Positions 9,544-19,431 of a DNA stretch of 38,371 nucleotides are shown here, in pieces. Every line of letters begins with the position of its first letter. Position 1 is the stretch's first letter. The stretch is taken from assembly GCA_016783065.1 (NCBI GenBank), contig JADHXI010000011.1:1-38371 (forward strand), written 5' to 3'. The position numbers and the translations under genes were made by a program. The stretch comes from Desulfobacteraceae bacterium (GTDB taxonomy: Bacteria > Desulfobacterota > DSM-4660 > Desulfatiglandales > Desulfatiglandaceae). A model generated the notes under the pieces. That model was not told the DNA's origin, made no database searches, and saw nothing but the letters and a program-made list of their open reading frames with translations.

Positions 9544-11544
9544 TTATTGAAAAATTGTGAACTCTTCACACGTCAGGGCCTCCCGAAGGAAGAAATCCAG
9601 GGTCTGTTCTACCGACTGTTCAAGCCCCACAACGGGCGCCCAGCCCAACAGACGCCTTGCATTGCGGATGCTGGGTTTCCTGCGATCGATGTCCTGGTAT
9701 CCGGCACCATAGTAAGTGCGGCTTTCTATCTGGCGAAATCCTGCAAATGGGGGGAAACTTGATTTTAGGGGATGCTCTTGAAACCTTGCCACCAAAAGTT
9801 CGGCCAATTCCTTGATGCTGGCCTCGTTGTCGGGATTGCCGATGTTGATTATTCGACCATTGCAGATACCGTCTCTGTTCTCAATGATCCTGTAAAGACA
9901 CTCAACTCCGTCCGAGACATCTGTGAAACAACGCCTCTGGTTTCCGGAGTCTATGAGTTGAATCGGAGTGCCCTCCACAAGGTTCAGGATCAGTTGGGTG
10001 ATTGCGCGTGAACTCCCGATGCGCGCAGAGGTGAGGCTGTCGAGCCTCGGCCCAATCCAGTTGAAGGGCCGAAAAAGCGTAAACTCCAATCCTTCCTGTT
10101 CGCCATAGGCCCAAATGACTCTGTCCAGGAGCTGTTTTGAGCAGGAATAAATCCACCGTTGCTTCCGTATGGGGCCCAACACCAAATTGGAAGAGTCTTC
10201 ATCAAACTCCTCGTCATCGCTCATTCCGTATACCTCGGAGCTGGAAGGAAAAACGATCCGTTTATTGTATTTGAGACAATACCGCACGACCCGCAGGTTT
10301 TCCTCAAAATCGAGTTCAAAGACCCGGATGGGGTTTCGAGTATATTCGATGGGTGTGGCAATGGCGACCAGGGGGATCACGATGTCGCATTTTGTGATGT
10401 GATATTCTATCCATTCGCGATGAATGGAGATATCACCTTCATCAAAATAGAACCCGGGTCTGTCCAAGAGTCGTTTAATACAGTTTGACCTGAGGTCCAT
10501 GCCGTGAACTTCATATTTACCGCTTTGGAGGAGCCGTTCGCTGAGGGCATTGCCTATGAAACCGTCAACACCCAAGATAAGGACTCTTTTCTTCCTCACC
10601 GCTTCCACCTGGCTTGTTATACAGGGTCCAAACTTCATGCCCTCAATGAGGCTGAGGTCATGGGCAAGCTGGGTCCCGCTCATATACACCCCATCCTCGG
10701 GCTGGCCGAAGTCGATCCGTACTGCTCCTTCCCCGCAGGCGATCACAAGGGGATCGGTGGTGACAATGGTTCCGGGGCTTTGAGTCCGGCCGTATTCAGG
10801 CACATCTGTAACCTTCCAGAAAAGGCATTTCCTCTCTCCCACGTGACTCAAGGCCCCTGGATATGGGTGTGAAACCGCCCTGACCAGATCCCTCACTTCC
10901 TTTGAAGTTCCAGCCCAGTCTATTTCTCCATCTTTGGGACGTCGTCCACCGTAATATGTGGCCCTGGAGTGATCTTGAGGAATACGAGACGCAGTCTCAT
11001 TTAAGATTTGAGGGAGGGTCTCGTCAAGCATCTCGAGAGATGCCCCTGTCATTTTTTCGTGAAGTGTCTTGGCTGTATCATCTTCAGAAATGATGATCGT
11101 TTTTTGGGAAACGATATCTCCGGCATCGGGCCTCGGTGTCATGTGGTGCAAGGTAACGCCTGTTTCCTTTTCACCCTTTACCAGGACCCAATTGATGGGG
11201 CATCTTCCCCGGTATCTGGGCAAGAGGGATCCGTGGAGGTTAAGGCACCCTGAAGGAGGGATCTCCAATATAGGTGCTCTCACGATATTACGGTAGTAAA
11301 AAGAGAAGATGATATCGGGTCCAAGTTCTTTTATCTTATGAACCCACATGGGATGGTTGATATCATCGGGCGCATAGACTGGAATATTACATGATGCGGC
11401 AAGCTCTGCGACAGAATCAAACCAGATGGTCTCCTGCGGATCGTCCTTGTGCGTGAACACAGCGCTGATTTCAAATCCGTGCCGCAACAATGCCTCTATG
11501 CCGACACAACCGATATTGTGATAGGCCAAGACTATGGTTTTCAT
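9544..11544 (-). CDS. arnA: ArnA, bifunctional UDP-Ara4N formyltransferase / UDP-GlcA C4-decarboxylase
   Basis: 666 aa; formyltransferase motif [20 protein letters not shown], then dehydrogenase [19 protein letters not shown]...FPSSSEVYG. Confidence 0.95.
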   Translation of the reverse strand: MKTIVLAYHNIGCVGIEALLRHGFEISAVFTHKDDPQETIWFDSVAELAASCNIPVYAPDDINHPMWVHKIKELGPDIIFSFYYRNIVRAPILEIPPSGCLNLHGSLLPRYRGRCPINWVLVKGEKETGVTLHHMTPRPDAGDIVSQKTIIISEDDTAKTLHEKMTGASLEMLDETLPQILNETASRIPQDHSRATYYGGRRPKDGEIDWAGTSKEVRDLVRAVSHPYPGALSHVGERKCLFWKVTDVPEYGRTQSPGTIVTTDPLVIACGEGAVRIDFGQPEDGVYMSGTQLAHDLSLIEGMKFGPCITSQVEAVRKKRVLILGVDGFIGNALSERLLQSGKYEVHGMDLRSNCIKRLLDRPGFYFDEGDISIHREWIEYHITKCDIVIPLVAIATPIEYTRNPIRVFELDFEENLRVVRYCLKYNKRIVFPSSSEVYGMSDDEEFDEDSSNLVLGPIRKQRWIYSCSKQLLDRVIWAYGEQEGLEFTLFRPFNWIGPRLDSLTSARIGSSRAITQLILNLVEGTPIQLIDSGNQRRCFTDVSDGVECLYRIIENRDGICNGRIINIGNPDNEASIKELAELLVARFQEHPLKSSFPPFAGFRQIESRTYYGAGYQDIDRRKPSIRNARRLLGWAPVVGLEQSVEQTLDFFLREALTCEEFTIFQ

Positions 11545-11558
11545 TCGGGTATCCTCAA

Positions 11559-12617
11559 CTAACTACTTTCTTCTTGATCGCTTCTTCCCACAATACGTTC
11601 CACAAAAAATCGGGGCCGTGCCCTGACATCATGGTAGATGCGGCCGATATACTCCCCCAGGAGACCCAGCCCCAGGAATTGTGCGCCTATAAAGATAAAA
11701 AGGATGGCAAAGAGGGTGAACACTCCCTCTGCTGCCCATTCAGGGCCATAAATCAATCTCATTACGAAGAGAAAAATCCCGAAGCCTATTCCAAGGACAG
11801 ATATGATTCCTCCAAGCACACTCAGGAGGCGTACCGGAAAGGTCGTCATACTGGTCAAAAGGTCAAACTGCAGGTTAATCAACTTCCACAGCCCATATCT
11901 AGAATCGCCAGAGGAACGTTCTTCATGGCGTACATCGATTTCGGTCGTGTTTCGAGCAAAGGTGTTGGCGAGTATGGGGATAAAGGTGCTGCGTTCGTTA
12001 CATTCAAGCATGGCCGCTACTATATGGCGGCGATAGGCCCTCAGCATGCAGCCGTAGTCATGCATCTGTACTCCCGTGGATTTCTGCACGGCTTTATTGA
12101 CCATAGTGGAAGCGACCCTTCGGAAAAGGCTGTCGTGTCTGGGTACCCTGACGCTGCCAACCACATCAAATCCTTCCTCTGCCTTCCGGATCAGTCTCGG
12201 AATCTCCTCGGGCGGGTTCTGGAGGTCGGCATCCAGGGTAACGATAATGTCACCTCTCGACTCCCCAAAGCCGGCCATAACCGCTGCATGCTGCCCGTAA
12301 TTTCTGTTCAAGAATATCCCGATTACCCGGTCAGGGCTCCCTCCTGCAGCATGGGTGATGATCTCTCGAGATCTGTCAGTGCTACCGTCATCAACAAGGA
12401 TGATCTCGTATGCATTGCCAAGGGTGGCACAGGCATCCAAACAACGCCGTATGAACTCCTCCAGATTTTGCCCTTCATTGTATACGGGAATGACCACCGA
12501 TATGAGGGATTTGGGAATTCGGAATTCGGAATTCGGGTTTTCGATTGCGGATCTCGGATCTCTGTCCTCTGTCCTCTGACCTCTGATTTCTGACCTCTGA
12601 TCTTTTTCGGGTGTCAT
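11559..12617 (-). CDS. arnC: ArnC, undecaprenyl-phosphate 4-deoxy-4-formamido-L-arabinose transferase, with a repeat-encoded N-terminal extension
   Basis: [24 protein letters not shown]...[22 protein letters not shown]...[11 protein letters not shown]; start codon overlaps the arnB stop (ATGA). Confidence 0.93.
   Translation of the reverse strand: MTPEKDQRSEIRGQRTEDRDPRSAIENPNSEFRIPKSLISVVIPVYNEGQNLEEFIRRCLDACATLGNAYEIILVDDGSTDRSREIITHAAGGSPDRVIGIFLNRNYGQHAAVMAGFGESRGDIIVTLDADLQNPPEEIPRLIRKAEEGFDVVGSVRVPRHDSLFRRVASTMVNKAVQKSTGVQMHDYGCMLRAYRRHIVAAMLECNERSTFIPILANTFARNTTEIDVRHEERSSGDSRYGLWKLINLQFDLLTSMTTFPVRLLSVLGGIISVLGIGFGIFLFVMRLIYGPEWAAEGVFTLFAILFIFIGAQFLGLGLLGEYIGRIYHDVRARPRFFVERIVGRSDQEESS
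12517..12605. repeat. Heptameric tandem repeats (GAATTCG-type and CTCTGAC-type) within the 5' end of arnC
   Basis: gggaattcggaattcggaattcggg ... ctctgtcctctgtcctctgacctctgatttctgacctctgat. Confidence 0.85.
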
Positions 12618-13792
12618 CGTCTGGATCTTTCCCTTTGGGCCGACCTTGTCAGCACCTTCTTTATTACCTCTATTACGTCATCCACATCCTCGGGGGTCAT
12701 ATCAGGGAACAGGGGGAGGGAACATATACGATCGGAATTCCATTCTGTATTGGGCAGCATACCGTAGCGGGTGCCCATTGATTCCGTGTAATACTTCTGC
12801 AAGTGGACGGCACGGAAATGGAGCCCAGTGCCAATATTTCTCTTTTTGACCTGGTGCATAAAATCATCTCGACCGAGGCCAGTCCTATCTATATCCAGTC
12901 GCACAATGAATAGATGCCAGGCGTGCCTGGTGGTATGAGGTGGATCGGAAAGGGGGATTATTTCGTCGATCTCAGAGAGGCGGTCTCGGTATTTCATTGC
13001 CAGTTCGGCCCTCTTTTTGTTCAATTCATTGATACGGCCCAGCTGACTGAGTCCAAGAGCGGCCGCGATGTCTGTCATGTTGTATTTGTACCCCGGCTCC
13101 AGGACCTGGGCCTGGGGAGAACGCCCTTGTGTCTGCCGGTCATAGGCATCCACGCCAAGCCCATGAAATTTCAATCTCTTAATATGCTCAAGGAGGTCCT
13201 CATCATCAGAGCAGAACATGCCCCCTTCACCCGTGGTGATGTTTTTTATGGGGTGAAAGGAGAAGATGGAGCTACCCTCTTTGCCTACAGGTCGGCCCAA
13301 ATAGTGCGTACCCAGGGCGTGGGCTGTGTCTTCAATCACCGGGACCCCCTTTTGATCGGCCATTTTACGGATGGGGTCCATATGGACCGAGGCCCCGGCA
13401 AAGTGCACGGGAACAATCAGCCTTGTCTTGGAGGAAAGGCATTTTTCCACAGCATCAGAGGAGACCATCAAGGTGTCCTTCTCGATATCAACAAAGACCG
13501 GAGTGGCCCCAACCAGTACGATATGGTTCACGGTGGAGACCCAGGTCATGGAAGGCGTAATGACTTCGTCCCCTGGTCCGATCCCGAGTGCCTTGAGGAC
13601 CAGGTGCATTCCAGCCGTGGCCGAAGAAAGTGCAACGGCTCCGCCACAGCCGATGTACCGACAGAATTCTTGTTCAAACCTGGCAGTGTTTTGTCCGGCA
13701 GTGATCCATCCTGACCGAAGGACGCGGCCGACAGCCGCGATATCCTCCTCTGTTATGGATGGACGTGAAAACGGCAGGAATTGATTTCTCAC
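12614..13792 (-). CDS. arnB: ArnB, UDP-4-keto-pentose aminotransferase (DegT/DnrJ/EryC1 family)
   Basis: GTG start at 13792: [43 protein letters not shown]...[17 protein letters not shown]; the longer ORF to 13993 reads into antisense sequence of the upstream gene. Confidence 0.92.
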   Translation of the reverse strand: MRNQFLPFSRPSITEEDIAAVGRVLRSGWITAGQNTARFEQEFCRYIGCGGAVALSSATAGMHLVLKALGIGPGDEVITPSMTWVSTVNHIVLVGATPVFVDIEKDTLMVSSDAVEKCLSSKTRLIVPVHFAGASVHMDPIRKMADQKGVPVIEDTAHALGTHYLGRPVGKEGSSIFSFHPIKNITTGEGGMFCSDDEDLLEHIKRLKFHGLGVDAYDRQTQGRSPQAQVLEPGYKYNMTDIAAALGLSQLGRINELNKKRAELAMKYRDRLSEIDEIIPLSDPPHTTRHAWHLFIVRLDIDRTGLGRDDFMHQVKKRNIGTGLHFRAVHLQKYYTESMGTRYGMLPNTEWNSDRICSLPLFPDMTPEDVDDVIEVIKKVLTRSAQRERSRR

Positions 13793-14163
13793 TAGGCGCT
13801 CCGAGTAATAAGATAGACTCCCACGCAGATTACAAGGATCCCGGCCCACCGAACAGGCCCCAAGGTCTCGCCGAAGAAGATTTGGCCTGCAAAGGCCGTC
13901 GCGATGTAACCGACGCTCAGGAGAGGGTAGGCATAGCTCACATCCACCCTGGACAGGGCCATGAGCCAGACAATTACGCTGATTACATAACAAAGCAGCC
14001 CTGCCAGCACAAAGGGGCTGAGGGCCACCTTCGTCCCGATGGGCAATATGTTTTCGAAGGAAAAGGCAAAGTGTCCTACAGTGCGCATGCCCTGTTTGAG
14101 TGAAAGTTGGGCAAATGCGTTTAAAAACACTCCCAAAAGGATCAGGGGCAGGTATTGATTCAT
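13792..14163 (-). CDS. SMR/EamA-type small multidrug-resistance-like protein, probable ArnE/ArnF-like flippase subunit
   Basis: 123 aa with four hydrophobic segments; QLSLKQGMRTVG...SYAYPLLSVGYIATAFAGQIFFGETLGPVRWAGILVICVGVYLI; overlaps arnB start. Confidence 0.85.
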   Translation of the reverse strand: MNQYLPLILLGVFLNAFAQLSLKQGMRTVGHFAFSFENILPIGTKVALSPFVLAGLLCYVISVIVWLMALSRVDVSYAYPLLSVGYIATAFAGQIFFGETLGPVRWAGILVICVGVYLITRSA

Positions 14164-14200
14164 GGCCTTACGTCCTTAAAAAGATAAGATTAGCTCACTA

Positions 14201-14381
14201 AGGGCTTACGCAAGAATAACTTCACATTTTCGCATCCCATCTTCAGGTTATCTTCGGCGGCGCCTCAATCGCAAAACCCTCAAAATAGTACTACTATTTC
14301 TGTGGTTTTGCTCAATCGGTGCAGCCAAATCTGACCCAAATCTGGGCGCCAATTCTGCGAAGTCATTTTTGCGCAAGCCCT
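14201..14381. mobile_element. 181-bp imperfect palindromic (MITE/REP-like) element upstream of the arn operon
   Basis: 26-bp terminal inverted repeats agggcttacgcaagaataacttcaca / tgcgaagtcatttttgcgcaagccct (22/26 complementary); central hairpin gcaaaacc..aaatagta-c-tactattt..ggttttgc at 14271-14311; both are centred on base 14291. Confidence 0.7.
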
Positions 14382-14465
14382 AAACCGGGCAAGAAAACAT
14401 TTGGCCGATGGGCTGAAGACCGATATTATTACAGTTGCAGGGCTAGTCAAGAACTTCCTTGGGGC

Positions 14466-14631
14466 CTATGGACCACCATGACCTTTTTTGTCGACCCATA
14501 ACCGCTCATACACCTCTGCCACCTGTTCGGCGGTCACATCCCATGTGTACCGGAGTGCCACCTGCTTGGCTTGCTGCCCCATGCGTATCCTATTTTCTTT
14601 TTTCATTAGAAATGATAGCTTTCCCAAAGAT
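14466..14631 (-). pseudogene. C-terminal remnant of a GT4 glycosyltransferase
   Basis: Minus-strand frame reads SLGKLSFLMKKENRIRMGQQAKQVALRYTWDVTAEQVAEVYERLWVDKKGHGGP*, a typical GT4 C-terminal helix, with a stop upstream. Confidence 0.75.
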
Positions 14632-14697
14632 CACTGGCAGCCGGATTTTCTCCAAGTAAAAAGCCATGAGAATTGAGATATATCGCGATTCTGCCTT

Positions 14698-15558
14698 TTA
14701 AGGGCCGAAGGTCTTCAAAGCAACCCTATATTTCTCCAACTTTTTGACGCAGCCTTCTCTGTTAGCGCTAAAGGGAAACGTGAGTCTTAATGTAACCAGT
14801 CTCCAAAGGGCCTGGACAACGTTGGCCCTCCTTATGGCCCGGATGGTCCTTTTGGTATAGTGTTTTCTGTAAAAGACAAGCTCTGCCTCAAATTTCTTTT
14901 TCCATATCTCCCCTGGAAGGTTGTCTCGCTCACTTTGTCCTCCCCAATGTATTACAATCGCCTCCGGGATGTGGCCGATAGTCCATCCCGCCTTCCTTAT
15001 CCTCAGACAGAGGTCTTGCTCCTCCCCATAAAGGAGAAACCTTTCGTCAAAGCCCCCCAGATCTTCAATAAGCCCTGCCCGCGCAATCATTGAGGCACCC
15101 AAGACCCAGGCGATGTCCCCCTCCAGGCCTTTCAATTCCTCTCTGGCGTATTTTTGACCCGGATAGCGAGTCTCCACCGAGGATTGGGGTGATCCATCCG
15201 GGTTGACAACTCGAGTTCCGCCAAGACCCACTTCGGGATGAGCGTCCATGAATCGTATCATGGCTGCAAGCGCACCCTGCTGGACCTCGGTGTCAGGATT
15301 TAGAAAATAGATATATTCCGATTTGCAGAATTTTAATACCTGATTGTTTCCACGAGCAAACCCAAGGTTTTGTTTGTTGGCTATCAACTCTACCCGTGGA
15401 AACCCATTCCTTACCACCTCTAGGCCGTTATCATTGGAGGCATTATCAACAACAATAACTTTGAGGTTGACATCCTCTTGGGCAGAGAGGGCATTCAGGC
15501 ATCTTTTGATAAAAGAGGCGGTGTTGTAATTGACAATAATGACTGAAAGATCACACAT
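14698..15558 (-). CDS. GT2 family glycosyltransferase (rhamnosyltransferase-like)
   Basis: SVIIVNYNTASFIKRCLNALSAQEDVNLKVIVVDNASNDNGLEVV...EYIYFLNPDTEVQQGAL...ERFLLYGEEQDLCLRIRKAGW. Confidence 0.9.
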   Translation of the reverse strand: MCDLSVIIVNYNTASFIKRCLNALSAQEDVNLKVIVVDNASNDNGLEVVRNGFPRVELIANKQNLGFARGNNQVLKFCKSEYIYFLNPDTEVQQGALAAMIRFMDAHPEVGLGGTRVVNPDGSPQSSVETRYPGQKYAREELKGLEGDIAWVLGASMIARAGLIEDLGGFDERFLLYGEEQDLCLRIRKAGWTIGHIPEAIVIHWGGQSERDNLPGEIWKKKFEAELVFYRKHYTKRTIRAIRRANVVQALWRLVTLRLTFPFSANREGCVKKLEKYRVALKTFGP

Positions 15559-15785
15559 ATCTTGTTGTTCTTGAGTTCGACATCATCTCCCATAGGTTCT
15601 TTACGGAAGTGAGAATCCTGATGATTCCGGCAGAGAGACTGTAATCCTTTAAGGGCTGTAGGTCAAGCAATGGCCGGGTCCATATGGCTGAAAGCGCTTG
15701 TATCATAAGGCCTTTTCCTTTATAGAATGGGAGGGCCACGGGTATGGGGAAGCAAGACCAAGGCATAAGAAGTTAGGAAAAGACA

Positions 15786-17459
15786 ATGGTTCTATCGTCT
15801 TTGAAAACGGTTATGGGTCGCCATGAGGCGGCACTTATTTTTTTGTTGGGTGTTTTACTGCTGCTGCCCCGTATCTGGTGCGAGACGAGTATTACCGGTC
15901 AGGACGAATACTGGCTCTCTTTCCGTACCCCCATGGAGACCCTTGAGCGGGGAGAATGGTTTACCCCGTGGGTGAATGGCGAGCCCCGCCTCAAAAAACC
16001 GCCCCTGCTTTACTGGGCCATCCTGTTGACCTACAAGCTTTTTGGAATCAACCTCTTTGCAGCGCGAATTTGGGGCGTGCTATCCGGGGCCGGGCTCGCC
16101 ATGTCCTCTTGCCTCTTGTACAGGATCCTATTTAAGAAAAGCGGAATTCTCGCGGGATTGATCACCCTGGCTACGATTTCGGTGGCCATTGACGGGCGCA
16201 GAGCAATGTTAGATCTTCCTCTCGCCTTTCTTACTTCTATGGCCATATACTTTGCCATCAGATGGGGAACATCGGGCCGGCAGGGCTGGGTGTTGGTATC
16301 GGCCATTTCTCTGGGCCTCTCCTTTCTGGTAAAGGGGCCAGTAGGGATCGTTGTCTTTGCAGTGGGTGCTCTCGGTGCGCTGATTGTCCTTGAAAAGTGG
16401 TCATTCGTCTTATTGCGCTGGTCACAGATTGCCTTGGCTTCAGCCCTGTTGCTGGCCATCTGTCTCCCATGGCCATTGATAATGGCCTATCTTTGGCCGA
16501 ATTTTTTTGAAATTGTAGATGGGGAAATTGCCGCCCGACACCTTGGGACCGTTCATTTTCGCTCCCCTTTTTCGATCCTGGGCGGCGCCTTGGGGCTTAT
16601 TTTCCCGTGGTCACTCATAATGATCGCGGCCTTGGTACATTCTTTGTGCCATGCAAGGGAAAGGATAGTTCGCAAAGAACTGTGGCTTACGGTGTGGTTT
16701 TTGGGCTGTGTGGCCCCTTTCTTTTTTATGGAGGCATTTGCGCGCTATATGACTCCGGTTGTCCCCGCGGCGTGTGTATTGTGTGCCAGCTGGTTAGAAC
16801 GCCATCAAGGTAAATGGAAAGGGGCGTTTCTGGGGATATCCGTTTCCTTGATGGCGGTGATCTCAATCCCTTTTTGTCTTTTTCTTATTTGGTTTGGTCA
16901 TGGGGTCTTAATCGGGGTATTATGTCTCATTTTTGTTGGCCTGATGCTCTGGGTCACCTTTGCCATGGGTGATGTGCGCCTGGTTGCCCTGTCCGTGGCA
17001 CTGTTACTTGCCTTGATCATGGGTGGTTTGTACCCTTCTCTCGGAATAAATGCGATGCCGGCAGGCCTTGATAAGATCGTTGGGTCTTCCCCGGTAGCTT
17101 CCTACAACGGTTCTCAGCCATCCATGCTCTCGATCCGGCTGAAACGGAGTGCGGTCAGGATCCGTTCCTTTGATAAGAACGATAGACGCAGGCTCAAAGA
17201 TTTTCAGGGCTTTGTGTTTATGGGAGAACGGGCTGCCAAAGGTTTCGAGACCCTTTGTAGGGAGTTGGGGATTCATTTTCAAAAGGCGGGTCAATTCAAG
17301 AGCTTTTATTCGCGAGAGGCGTGGATACGATTTGTCCGTGAAGATGCCACACGTGATGACTGGGAACGGGCCCTAAAGACCCACTCTTTGGAAGGTCTCA
17401 AACCGACGATTCATTACTATCGGGTAACTCAAAAAAGAAACCTTCTCTCAACCAAATAA
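15786..17459 (+). CDS. Second ArnT-like phospholipid carrier-dependent glycosyltransferase
   Basis: ITGQDEYWLSFRTPMETLERGEWFTPWVNGEPRLKKPPLLYWAILLTYKLFGINLFAARIWGVLSG; multi-TM. Confidence 0.88.
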   Translation: MVLSSLKTVMGRHEAALIFLLGVLLLLPRIWCETSITGQDEYWLSFRTPMETLERGEWFTPWVNGEPRLKKPPLLYWAILLTYKLFGINLFAARIWGVLSGAGLAMSSCLLYRILFKKSGILAGLITLATISVAIDGRRAMLDLPLAFLTSMAIYFAIRWGTSGRQGWVLVSAISLGLSFLVKGPVGIVVFAVGALGALIVLEKWSFVLLRWSQIALASALLLAICLPWPLIMAYLWPNFFEIVDGEIAARHLGTVHFRSPFSILGGALGLIFPWSLIMIAALVHSLCHARERIVRKELWLTVWFLGCVAPFFFMEAFARYMTPVVPAACVLCASWLERHQGKWKGAFLGISVSLMAVISIPFCLFLIWFGHGVLIGVLCLIFVGLMLWVTFAMGDVRLVALSVALLLALIMGGLYPSLGINAMPAGLDKIVGSSPVASYNGSQPSMLSIRLKRSAVRIRSFDKNDRRRLKDFQGFVFMGERAAKGFETLCRELGIHFQKAGQFKSFYSREAWIRFVREDATRDDWERALKTHSLEGLKPTIHYYRVTQKRNLLSTK

Positions 17460-17493
17460 ATTTCGATCGTTTACAGCAGGGTTCCAGGCAAAA

Positions 17494-18660
17494 ATGAATA
17501 AACGGCTTATCCTAATACTATCGCTTGTCACGGTTATGATTTACGCCTGGTCCGCGGGGCAAGGGCTGACGACCGACGGTCAGAAAGATCCCAAATTTGC
17601 TGTCGATCAACCAATCCCTGGGGGGGATAAGTCTCCGCCATATCTGGTCGAGGAATTCATCAGTCCGGAGTTGAGAACAGGGATGGTCCATACGGCCTCA
17701 ATTTGCCGGCTGAACGACGACCGGCTTGCCGCCGCCTGGTACGGCGGGAGCAAAGAAGGGGCAAGTGACACAGCCATATACCTTTCTATCCGTAATCCCG
17801 GGGTGCCCCCGTCCTGGACCAGACCGCGGGTTGTGGTGAATCAGGAGACCGCTTCAAAAGAACTCCAACGGTTTGTGAAAAAGGTGGGGAACGCCATCAT
17901 CTTTGCGGATCGTGAAGACCGTCTGTGGTTGATTTACGTCACAATCACCGTGGGCGGATGGTCCGGCAGCTCTCTTAATGTAAAGATCTCAACGGATGAC
18001 GGCGCAAACTGGACACCAAGCCAAAGACTGACACTCAGCCCATTTTTGAACCTCAGCGAACTGGTCAGAAACAACCCTGTGCCCCTCGAAGACGGCGGTT
18101 TTGTCATACCCATATATCATGAGTTTCTAGGGAAGTTTCCGGAACTGCTATGGATCTCTGTGGGAGCGAACAATCAAAAAGTCTTTTTTAGAAAATCCAG
18201 AATGGACGGTGGACGTACGTTTATTCAGCCCAGTGTGGTTGCGTATGGCCCCGGTGCCGCGACGGCCTTTTACAGGGATTGTTCAGATGAAAGAAACGTG
18301 GGGGTGGCACTGACAAAAGACGCAGGCGCCACATGGTCAAGGCCCCGGCGGATTGATCTCCCAAATCCCGATTCTGCCCTGAACGCGCTCCGTCTTTCAG
18401 ATGGCAATATTCTATTGGTCTTTAATGACAGCAAACATTACCGTGAAAACCTCCGGTTTGCCATCTCAGGAGACAATGGGCTCAATTGGACGCGAATCGC
18501 AAGGCTCGAAGATACGAAAGGTCAGGAATTTTCATACCCCTATCTGATTCACGGCCAAGGGAGACGGATTCATCTGGTCTACACGTGGCGCAGGAAACGG
18601 ATCAAACATGTGGAATTCAATGAGGCCTGGATCAGGGAACAAATAAGAAAGGCATCATAA
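17494..18660 (+). CDS. Secreted sialidase-like (BNR/Asp-box) protein
   Basis: Signal peptide-like N terminus; four Asp-box-like motifs STDDGANWT, SRMDGGRTF, TKDAGATWS, SGDNGLNWT; FISPELRTGMVHTASICRLNDDRLAAAWYGGSKEG. Confidence 0.85.
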   Translation: MNKRLILILSLVTVMIYAWSAGQGLTTDGQKDPKFAVDQPIPGGDKSPPYLVEEFISPELRTGMVHTASICRLNDDRLAAAWYGGSKEGASDTAIYLSIRNPGVPPSWTRPRVVVNQETASKELQRFVKKVGNAIIFADREDRLWLIYVTITVGGWSGSSLNVKISTDDGANWTPSQRLTLSPFLNLSELVRNNPVPLEDGGFVIPIYHEFLGKFPELLWISVGANNQKVFFRKSRMDGGRTFIQPSVVAYGPGAATAFYRDCSDERNVGVALTKDAGATWSRPRRIDLPNPDSALNALRLSDGNILLVFNDSKHYRENLRFAISGDNGLNWTRIARLEDTKGQEFSYPYLIHGQGRRIHLVYTWRRKRIKHVEFNEAWIREQIRKAS

Positions 18661-19322
18661 TGACGGCGTTTGTTTTCTCCTTTTTCTTTCCATTCCTTCT
18701 CGCGATGGCCTTGGTTCAATGGCTGATGCGGATTCTTTGGAAAAGGCCTTATGGGTGGAGGCCCACCCTTATGCTGGGTATGGTTTCGGCATTAATAGTG
18801 ATCATCCCATTTAAGGGCATTCCACTGGGCCGGTGGCTGATCAGCCTAAACGCCAATTTCAGCATTCCGCTCGTTGCCATATTCTTGAGCAAGGTCTTGG
18901 AAGGAGGACTCGGAATTCGACTGTTGGACAGGAAGGCCCTCTTTGGTACCAGGGTATTTGCCCTGACGGCCGGTGCAGCACTCTATCCAATGGCGTTGGG
19001 GTTGGGCAGCGTTGATCCATATGGCCTTGGCTGGGGGTTCTCATGGCTCTTTGCGGTTCTATTGGCCACTACGCTTGGCCTGCTTTTTATCAGGAACCGT
19101 TTGGGAATAATACTCATGGGGTGCGTCTTGTGCCATAACCTGCATCTGTTGGAATCGCAAAACTTATGGGATTATCTGGTTGACCCATTTCTTGTCCTTA
19201 TCTCGGGAGGTGTCCTTGGGTGTCGGGTCATGAGAAAGCTAACAGGGGAGCATGGGAAGAAAACCTCCCGGCAATCTCCTGAACTTGTTGAGAAGTTGCA
19301 GGCTTCGGAACTTTGTGGTTGA
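18660..19322 (+). CDS. Multi-TM membrane protein of unknown function
   Basis: 220 aa, strongly hydrophobic; start overlaps the stop codon of the sialidase-like gene. Confidence 0.75.
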   Translation: MTAFVFSFFFPFLLAMALVQWLMRILWKRPYGWRPTLMLGMVSALIVIIPFKGIPLGRWLISLNANFSIPLVAIFLSKVLEGGLGIRLLDRKALFGTRVFALTAGAALYPMALGLGSVDPYGLGWGFSWLFAVLLATTLGLLFIRNRLGIILMGCVLCHNLHLLESQNLWDYLVDPFLVLISGGVLGCRVMRKLTGEHGKKTSRQSPELVEKLQASELCG

Positions 19323-19431
19323 TATTACACGCATTTTTGGTATCATTTCCCCAGGTGATGACGTGGGTTGCAGGAGGCCTCTGGCGCACATCCACGTGGT
19401 AGACAAGAGGGACCTAGGGAAGGGACGTAAT

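Noticed and set aside
11490-12593. 367-aa plus-strand ORF
   Set aside because: Antisense to arnC; residue composition is typical of a shadow ORF and no family motif is visible.
12914-13714. 266-aa plus-strand ORF
   Set aside because: Antisense to well-supported arnB; no recognisable motif.
15551-15766. 71-aa minus-strand ORF upstream of the GT2 gene
   Set aside because: No motif or clear start context; could be a remnant but not supportable.
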